IMG/VR virus record: IMGVR_UViG_3300042304_001615
Location: 1-53,684 of that record
DNA from: a virus
Length of the DNA: 53,684 nt
Reading direction: 5' to 3' (one strand)
Shown in pieces: positions 47,942-53,684 of this stretch. The position numbers and the translations under genes were made by a program. The first letter of the stretch is position 1. Each line of letters begins with the position of its first letter. The notes beneath the pieces were generated by a model. That model was given only the letters and a program-made list of their open reading frames with translations. It was not told the origin of the DNA and did not search any database.

Positions 47942-50839
47942 ATGAAAGAGGTTATCTCTCAGGAAGTTATTGAAGGCTTCCTTAATGGTGGAGACGATGA
48001 AATGTATATCGTCGGAGTTGAATACGACTACCCAACCAACACAATCTACAAGATTATTCAGGACCCAATTGAGGGTAAAATTATTAAAACTGATACATTT
48101 ACTCCGTTTTTATGGGTGGGTGATTTAACAGGTTTAAATTTCTATAACAACTCAAAAGCCATGCAAAAGAAACGTATGGGTGAGTTTGGTATATTAATTG
48201 AAAAGTTAGACACACACGGAAACGAACGTTTAGAAAATGGTATGACCCATATCGTTAAGAGTATTAAATCATATACGGATTTAGTTTCGTTCTTTAGAAT
48301 GGGTGGATTAAATCCATGGGACGAAAAAGTTAGACATAATTTTACAATCTTAAACCCTGTTGAACAATACCTTATACAAAAGAAAAAAAGATTATTTAAA
48401 GGTATTGAAGATTACGGTGGAGTCAATAGATTTGTATTTGATATTGAGACCACAGGTTTGGATCCTGAGACTTGTGTTATTATATTGATTGGAGTAAAAG
48501 ACAATCGTGGTATGAATGAAACAATTCCAGCGTTTGGTGAAGACGGTGAAAAGAAATGTATAGAAAGATTTTTTAAGTATATTAAAGATTTAAAACCAAC
48601 TATTGTTGCAGGTTATAACTCAGCGTTTTTTGATTGGCCTTTTATATTAAAACGTGCAGAAATTCTTGGTGTTGATGTTGATGGTTTAACACAAATCTTT
48701 ACAACACAAGGAATGAAAGAGAAAGAGGGAATGTTAAAACTTGCAAATGAAATTGAACCATATAAACAACACGTTATTTGGGGATTTAATATTATTGATA
48801 TTGCACATTCAGTTCGTAGAGCACAAGCTATTAACTCTGAAATTAAAAGTTGGGGATTAAAATATATTACAACATATTTGGAGAAAGAAAAACCTAATCG
48901 TGTATACGTAGATGGTGCAAAGATTTCCAAAATATATTTGGAGAACGAAAGTTATTATGTAAATCCAAAGACGGGTGGTTATAAACAAATTGGTGAACCC
49001 GGTACAGAAAATTTAACACAGAAATATCCTGGCAAGTTTGAGATATGGACGGGAAGAAAAATTGTAGAACAATATCTTGATGATGATTTGTATGAGACTA
49101 TGATCGTAGATGATAGTTTCTCTCAATCAACATTTTTACTTTCTAAATTGGTTCCTACCACGTATGAAAGAATTGCAACTATGGGAACTGCAACACTGTG
49201 GAAAATTATCATGTTAGCGTGGTCATACGAACACAACTTGGCAATACCAGCAAAAGATGAGAAACGTGCTTTCACAGGAGGTCTATCTCGTTTATTAAAT
49301 GTGGGATTTGCAAAGAACATTGTTAAGTTTGACTATTCATCACTCTATCCGTCTATTCAATTAGTGTATGATGTGTTTCCTGATTGTGATGTTATGGGAG
49401 TTCAGAAATCAATGTTAAAATATTTCAGAAACATTCGTATAAAATATAAAAACTTATCGGGTGAATTAAAGAATAGTGATCCTGCAATGTCGGAGGTATA
49501 TGATCGTAAACAATTACCAATCAAGATTTTTATCAACGCATATTTCGGTAGTTTATCCGCACCACATGTATTTCCTTGGGGTGAAATGAATTCAGGTGAA
49601 ACCATTACCTGTATTGGTCGTCAGTGTTTACGTATGATGATTATGTTCTACATGAAGAAGGGTTATAAACCTCTCGTAATGGATACGGATGGTGTGAACT
49701 TTGAAACACCTGAGAGTGCAAAAGATGCAATATACGTTGGTAAAGGATTAAATGAATTAGTTACAGAAGGAAAAGAATATGTAGGTATTGAAGCACATAC
49801 TGCAGAGTTCAATGATATTTTTATGAGAGGTGAAATGGGATTAGATATTGACTATGTTGCACCAGCTTGTATTAATGTTTCTCGTAAGAACTATATTATT
49901 AAAATTATAAAGAAAGGAAAAGAGAAAATTAAATTAACGGGTAATACAATTAAATCTAAAAAATTACAAACATATATTGTTGAGTTCTTAGATGAAGGAT
50001 TAAAGTATTTGTTAAATGGAGATGGTCATTCGTTTGTGGAATTGTATTATGATTATGTAACGAAGATATTTGATAAAGAAATTCCATTATCAAAAATTGC
50101 AAACAAAGCGCGTGTTAAACAAAGTATTAATGAATATAAAAAGTATGTTATGAAAACTACTAAGGCTGGTTCATTAATGTCTCGTCAAGCACATATGGAA
50201 TTAATTATGAATAGTGATTATCCTGCGGGTTTAGGTGATACAATTTATTATGTAAATAACGGTACGAAGAAATCATCAGGTGACGTACAAAAGATTGCTA
50301 AACCAACTAAGAAACAACAAGAAGAATTCACAGCGAAGAATGGTTACCCGATGCCAAATGATTACATAGAAGTGAATTGTTATATGATTGATGAAAAAGA
50401 AATATTAAATAATCCTGATTTAAAAGGTGATTATAATGTTCCTCGTTATCTTAATAATTTTAACAAACGTGTTGAACCTTTATTAGTTGTTTTCAATCCG
50501 GCAATCAGAGAAGATATACTAATTGAAGACCCAAAAGATAGACAATACTTTACAAAAGCACAATGTGATTTAGTTAATGGTTTTCCATTAAAAGAAGAAG
50601 GTCAAGATAAATTAGATGAAGTTATGACTTTGTCTGATAGTGAAGTGATTTTTTGGAATAGAGTTGGACGTGATCCTTACTTCATGTATGTTGAAAATAG
50701 TTTAGAACTTGCAGACCAATATTGGGTGGAACATAATAGAAAAGTTGTTACACTTCAAGCTGAAAGTACCAAATCAAATGAAGAAGAAATAATTGAAAAT
50801 AACAATCACGATTATGCGTTTCACGCGATTGAAATTTAG
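47942..50839 (+). CDS. Family B DNA polymerase (gp43-like)
   Basis: Replicative DNA polymerase with 3'-5' proofreading, 965 residues (T4 gp43 has 898). Exonuclease motifs: DIETTGL with Asp167 and Glu169 (Exo I), NSAFFDWP with Asp231 (Exo II), YLDDD with Tyr378 and Asp382 (Exo III). Polymerase motifs: DYSSLYPS (motif A), KIFINAYFGS (motif B) and MDTDGVNF (motif C) with Asp581 and Asp583; the usual DTDS is DTDG here. All catalytic residues are present and the frame is uninterrupted. It converges with the neck-like gene, overlapping it by 4 nt. Confidence 0.93.
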   Translation: MKEVISQEVIEGFLNGGDDEMYIVGVEYDYPTNTIYKIIQDPIEGKIIKTDTFTPFLWVGDLTGLNFYNNSKAMQKKRMGEFGILIEKLDTHGNERLENGMTHIVKSIKSYTDLVSFFRMGGLNPWDEKVRHNFTILNPVEQYLIQKKKRLFKGIEDYGGVNRFVFDIETTGLDPETCVIILIGVKDNRGMNETIPAFGEDGEKKCIERFFKYIKDLKPTIVAGYNSAFFDWPFILKRAEILGVDVDGLTQIFTTQGMKEKEGMLKLANEIEPYKQHVIWGFNIIDIAHSVRRAQAINSEIKSWGLKYITTYLEKEKPNRVYVDGAKISKIYLENESYYVNPKTGGYKQIGEPGTENLTQKYPGKFEIWTGRKIVEQYLDDDLYETMIVDDSFSQSTFLLSKLVPTTYERIATMGTATLWKIIMLAWSYEHNLAIPAKDEKRAFTGGLSRLLNVGFAKNIVKFDYSSLYPSIQLVYDVFPDCDVMGVQKSMLKYFRNIRIKYKNLSGELKNSDPAMSEVYDRKQLPIKIFINAYFGSLSAPHVFPWGEMNSGETITCIGRQCLRMMIMFYMKKGYKPLVMDTDGVNFETPESAKDAIYVGKGLNELVTEGKEYVGIEAHTAEFNDIFMRGEMGLDIDYVAPACINVSRKNYIIKIIKKGKEKIKLTGNTIKSKKLQTYIVEFLDEGLKYLLNGDGHSFVELYYDYVTKIFDKEIPLSKIANKARVKQSINEYKKYVMKTTKAGSLMSRQAHMELIMNSDYPAGLGDTIYYVNNGTKKSSGDVQKIAKPTKKQQEEFTAKNGYPMPNDYIEVNCYMIDEKEILNNPDLKGDYNVPRYLNNFNKRVEPLLVVFNPAIREDILIEDPKDRQYFTKAQCDLVNGFPLKEEGQDKLDEVMTLSDSEVIFWNRVGRDPYFMYVENSLELADQYWVEHNRKVVTLQAESTKSNEEEIIENNNHDYAFHAIEI

Positions 50840-51951
50840 ATAACAATAATAGATGAAGGCATCGCTCTAAACTTAAGTGCCTTATTAAGATTCTCCGCTT
50901 CGGCACCTTTTCTTTCAAGAAGTTTGTCGGGGCGGAGTCTTTCCAATCTCGCCATAAGTTCTTCAACTAATTTAGATTTCTCATCTTTACCTTCCGTAAT
51001 TAAAGATTGATAATCTAACTTAACTTGACTGTCAGGAACTTGTAAATCACCCGAAAATTTACCCCAAATACGACCTAAACCTTCTTTAGAATAAGCAATC
51101 AAATACTTTCTAACCCAGTTTTGAGCTGGTTTATTTAAGTTTTCCCATACCAATTGTTCAGTATCAACATCGGACGGTAATTTAATTACATCCTTATTAT
51201 CTTTAAGACAGGTGTCTCTATCCATAGTATCATAATACCAATACCAAACATTATAATTTTTTTGTTTTATTGAACCAAAATCAAATTTACCACCCGGTAC
51301 ATTATATAAATGAACTAATTTTTTACCTTCAGGACCCGCAGTTATTCTATAAGTCAAATCACCACCAATTAGTCTATTTTTAATACTTCTATCTTGCATT
51401 CTTAATAATAAGTCAAATGCTGGCGTCATAAAATAAGAACCAGCATTACCCATCTGTGCAAATCCACCGGCACCACCGAAACCTAATCCACCAAGACCAC
51501 CAAATCCCGCCATAAACGGATCAACAAATGAATCACTTAATTCAGCACGAGCAAACCATAATAATTCATTTACTTCACGACCAGCAGGAATTTCATAAAC
51601 TTGGGTTTCTCCTGAAAGTGTAAAATAATCCTTTTTTAGTTCCCAATCACCACCAGCTTGTAAACCTACAATTTTGGAGTATGAGTGAGTATATTGTGTT
51701 TCGTAATCTAAACTTCTTGTTGTAAACGCTCTTGATAATGATTGTGTATCTATATCTAATCCCGCAAGTGCCGACCATTGAGATTCAATCAACCAATCAC
51801 TAACGTATTGTTCGTATTCAGATAAAGCCAATTCCATGAAGGTATCCATTTGTTCTTCGGTAAGTTCAATACCACGAACAGGCATACCTAAAAGGTGGAA
51901 TACCTGAGTATATAATTTATCTTTTTCCGCTTGTGAAATAATTTGAGACAT
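50836..51951 (-). CDS. Putative neck/head-completion protein
   Basis: A 371-residue protein. The N-terminal helices (DKLYTQVFHLLGMPVRGIEL and MDTFMELALSEYEQYVSDWL) and the C-terminal WVRKYLIAYSKEGLGRIWGK with KLDYQSLITEGKDEKSKLVE resemble neck proteins of T4-like phages that seal the filled head. A Gly/Phe-rich loop (FGGLGGLGFGGAGG) near 150-165 is unusual. The late promoter upstream supports a structural role. The gp13-like assignment is by pattern only. Confidence 0.55.
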   Translation of the reverse strand: MSQIISQAEKDKLYTQVFHLLGMPVRGIELTEEQMDTFMELALSEYEQYVSDWLIESQWSALAGLDIDTQSLSRAFTTRSLDYETQYTHSYSKIVGLQAGGDWELKKDYFTLSGETQVYEIPAGREVNELLWFARAELSDSFVDPFMAGFGGLGGLGFGGAGGFAQMGNAGSYFMTPAFDLLLRMQDRSIKNRLIGGDLTYRITAGPEGKKLVHLYNVPGGKFDFGSIKQKNYNVWYWYYDTMDRDTCLKDNKDVIKLPSDVDTEQLVWENLNKPAQNWVRKYLIAYSKEGLGRIWGKFSGDLQVPDSQVKLDYQSLITEGKDEKSKLVEELMARLERLRPDKLLERKGAEAENLNKALKFRAMPSSIIVI

Positions 51952-51966
51952 AATTTGATTTATTCT

Positions 51967-51974
51967 TATAAATA
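51967..51974 (-). promoter_or_regulatory. Late promoter motif TATTTATA (minus)
   Basis: Exact TATTTATA in the sense direction, 15 nt before the ATG at 51951, in the divergent gap with the 67-residue gene. Confidence 0.55.
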
Positions 51975-51989
51975 TCTTATATTTCTATT

Positions 51990-52193
51990 ATGAACGAGAA
52001 ACTAAACGAATTATTCAGTATCTGTGGGATTAACGATTTTGTGTTCCACTTACAAAAAGAGGGAGAAACTAACTATATAGACTATACTTTAGACCCTAAA
52101 ACCATCGTAGTTAATATTCCCGATATTGAAGATAAGGAGTTTGATCAGTTATTAACTGATAAAATTAAAGAATTAAAAGAGACTTTTAAGTAG
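51990..52193 (+). CDS. Hypothetical protein, 67 aa
   Basis: Unrecognised 67-residue protein with alternating strands and a C-terminal helix (FDQLLTDKIKELKETF). It is divergent from the neck-like gene and overlaps the end of the helicase gene by 21 nt in the convergent direction. There is no functional clue. Confidence 0.5.
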   Translation: MNEKLNELFSICGINDFVFHLQKEGETNYIDYTLDPKTIVVNIPDIEDKEFDQLLTDKIKELKETFK

Positions 52194-53684
52194 GTCTTTA
52201 CTGAACGATTCGGAATATTCTCCGTCACCCATTACTTGGTCAATGACGTTCTTTTTCTTTTGTAATATATTATATATAATTTTCTCAACCGTATTCTCAA
52301 ACACGGGATAATAAACTAACACACTATTCTGTTGTCCGTAACGATATGCTCTATCTTCAGCTTGACTATGATGAGCTGGAACAAATGATAAATCATTCAT
52401 AACCACAACTTCACCCGCAGTTAATGTAATACCAACACCACCTGCAATAATATTTGAAATAAATATTTTTATTTTATCTTCATTTTGAAATCTATCAACA
52501 CTCTCTTGTTTCTTTTCTTTAGACATACTACCATTTAATATTACAGAGTTCTTTTTATATTTCTCATGTAACATATCTAATGACATCGTAAAGTTGGTGA
52601 ATACGATTACTTTTTTTCCTTGGTCTAAACATTTATCTATAATCTCACAAGTGTATGGAATTTTTTCATAAGCAATAAGTTGTCTAATTTTCATTAAACG
52701 ATTTAATGTTACACTTAATGTTTCTTTATCTTTATTATCATTACTTATTCTTGTAAACTCTTCTAACTCCTCGTCATACATTTTACTACTTAACTCTACA
52801 AATACAGGTGTAACAATTTTTTCAGGTAAATCTAAAATATCTGTTTTCATTCTACGAAGAACATATGACTTTGTTCTTTCTCTTAACTCATCCAAATTAC
52901 TTGCGCCACTTGTGTTCCACACTTTTCTATTTCCAACCGTGAATTGATAACCTTTACAATAACGACGAACGTATGATTGCCAATTTAATGTTAAAGGTGA
53001 GTCAACAATCTTTAATAAGTTGAAATAATTTATTGGTCTTGATGTCATTGGCGTTCCCGTTAATAACCAAACTCGTGGTATGGTTTCCAATACATCATTT
53101 AATAAACGAGTTCTATTTGCGGTACTATTACTAACATAATGTGCTTCATCCACAATTGCCAAATCAAACTTTTCATTTACTAATAATTTATAATCGTCAC
53201 TATCTTCACTTTTTTCTGTGGTGTGATAATTTTTTAATATATCATAATTGATAATGTAGTAGTCAAAAGTAGAACCCCATTTACGACCTTCCACTATTAA
53301 TACTTTTCTATCTGTGTAATTTTTAATCTCTCTATCCCAATTTATTTTAAGAGATGCAGGACAAACAATTAAAACTTTTTTAGCTCCGCTTTCCATTGAC
53401 GCAATAACGGCTGCCGTCGTTTTTCCAAGACCCATGTCATCGGCCAATATAAACTTATTGTTCGCTAATAATTTCTCAATGGCGACCTTCTGATGTTCCA
53501 TAGGAGGACGATTATCATACGGACTATAATCAATTACGCGATTTAACTTTTTCTCTTCTTGAACGATTGCGGATTTAGGTAACCACATCGCGTGGTTTTG
53601 TTGACTGTCAATTACTTTACCCCAAATATGAAATGCCTTATCAGATTCACATAACAATTTTTCACACCATACTTTTTCGGGTGG
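52173..53684 (-). CDS. SNF2-family helicase, N-terminus beyond the window
   Basis: A superfamily 2 DNA translocase of SNF2 type. The visible part has MEHQKVAIEKL, Walker A DDMGLGKTT, VDEAHYVSN (II), LLTGTPMTSRP (III), VIVFTNFTMSLDML (IV), FISNIIAGGVGITLTAG (V) and QAEDRAYRYGQ (VI), resembling SMARCAL1-type annealing helicases. The frame stays open to the window end (PPEKVWCEKLLCES...), so no start is visible; a TTG at 53657 is internal. It may play the role UvsW has in T4, in fork remodelling and recombination. Confidence 0.85.
   Translation of the reverse strand, partial: PPEKVWCEKLLCESDKAFHIWGKVIDSQQNHAMWLPKSAIVQEEKKLNRVIDYSPYDNRPPMEHQKVAIEKLLANNKFILADDMGLGKTTAAVIASMESGAKKVLIVCPASLKINWDREIKNYTDRKVLIVEGRKWGSTFDYYIINYDILKNYHTTEKSEDSDDYKLLVNEKFDLAIVDEAHYVSNSTANRTRLLNDVLETIPRVWLLTGTPMTSRPINYFNLLKIVDSPLTLNWQSYVRRYCKGYQFTVGNRKVWNTSGASNLDELRERTKSYVLRRMKTDILDLPEKIVTPVFVELSSKMYDEELEEFTRISNDNKDKETLSVTLNRLMKIRQLIAYEKIPYTCEIIDKCLDQGKKVIVFTNFTMSLDMLHEKYKKNSVILNGSMSKEKKQESVDRFQNEDKIKIFISNIIAGGVGITLTAGEVVVMNDLSFVPAHHSQAEDRAYRYGQQNSVLVYYPVFENTVEKIIYNILQKKKNVIDQVMGDGEYSESFSKDLLKSLF

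Noticed and set aside
53655-53657. TTG as the start of the SNF2 helicase
   Set aside because: The frame stays open to the window edge with plausible protein sequence, so the true start lies outside.

Overview
The window is one continuous piece of a tailed, T4-like (myovirus-type) phage genome, A+T-rich and densely packed. A terminase (TerL), portal, gp21-type prohead protease, acidic scaffold and gp23-type capsid protein lie in T4-like order. They are joined by a gp5-like baseplate OB-fold protein, a gp55-like late sigma factor and a family B DNA polymerase. The host is probably a member of the Bacteroidota (Flavobacteriia-like). Several genes carry that phylum's promoter pattern (TTG, 19-21 bp, TAnnTTTG), and I see no Shine-Dalgarno sequences ahead of the genes I inspected. 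Both ends of the window cut a gene: an RNA ligase on the left and a SNF2-type helicase on the right.

Layout. 1-4.4 kb (minus): RNA ligase, P-loop kinase, a lipoprotein unit, an SGNH hydrolase and a Clp ATPase. 4.5-6.3 kb (plus): Hsp20, two KTSC proteins and a nucleotidyltransferase. 6.4-19.4 kb (plus): head module, interrupted by a minus-strand ribosomal protein bS21 gene. 19.8-22.2 kb (minus): two basic, Cys-containing proteins, a pterin-4a-carbinolamine dehydratase and a flavodoxin-fold reductase. 22.2-28.4 kb (minus): baseplate/tail proteins and the sigma factor. 28.4-34.3 kb (minus): three glycosyltransferases, a HAD-like protein, PhoH and dUTPase. 34.3-37.6 kb (minus): five accessory proteins, one with a WYL-like domain and one with 49-residue repeats. 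37.7-47.9 kb (plus): tail fibres rich in Pro-Thr repeats, collagen-like triplets and an Asn-ladder repeat, followed by a 2-oxoglutarate/Fe(II) oxygenase. 47.9-53.7 kb: DNA polymerase, a neck-like protein and the helicase.

Regulation. Two promoter classes can be read. Host-type TAnnTTTG boxes precede the lipoprotein, Clp, KTSC-1, bS21 and the 98-residue gene at 19481. A second motif, TATTTATA in the sense direction, precedes at least fourteen mostly structural genes or operons on both strands, with a TATTTATT form ahead of four more; it is the likely target of the phage's own gp55-like sigma. Many of these motifs lie only 3-7 nt from the start codon, which suggests leaderless or nearly leaderless mRNAs.

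Most notable: a phage bS21 in a lineage where bS21 is tied to the absence of Shine-Dalgarno use; a 2OG/Fe(II) oxygenase directly beside proline-rich and collagen-like fibre genes; short terminal peptides shared by putative virion proteins and metabolic enzymes that look like capsid-targeting signals; and paired palindromes between the divergent Clp and Hsp20 genes. All functional statements rest on reading motifs by eye; no database search was run.
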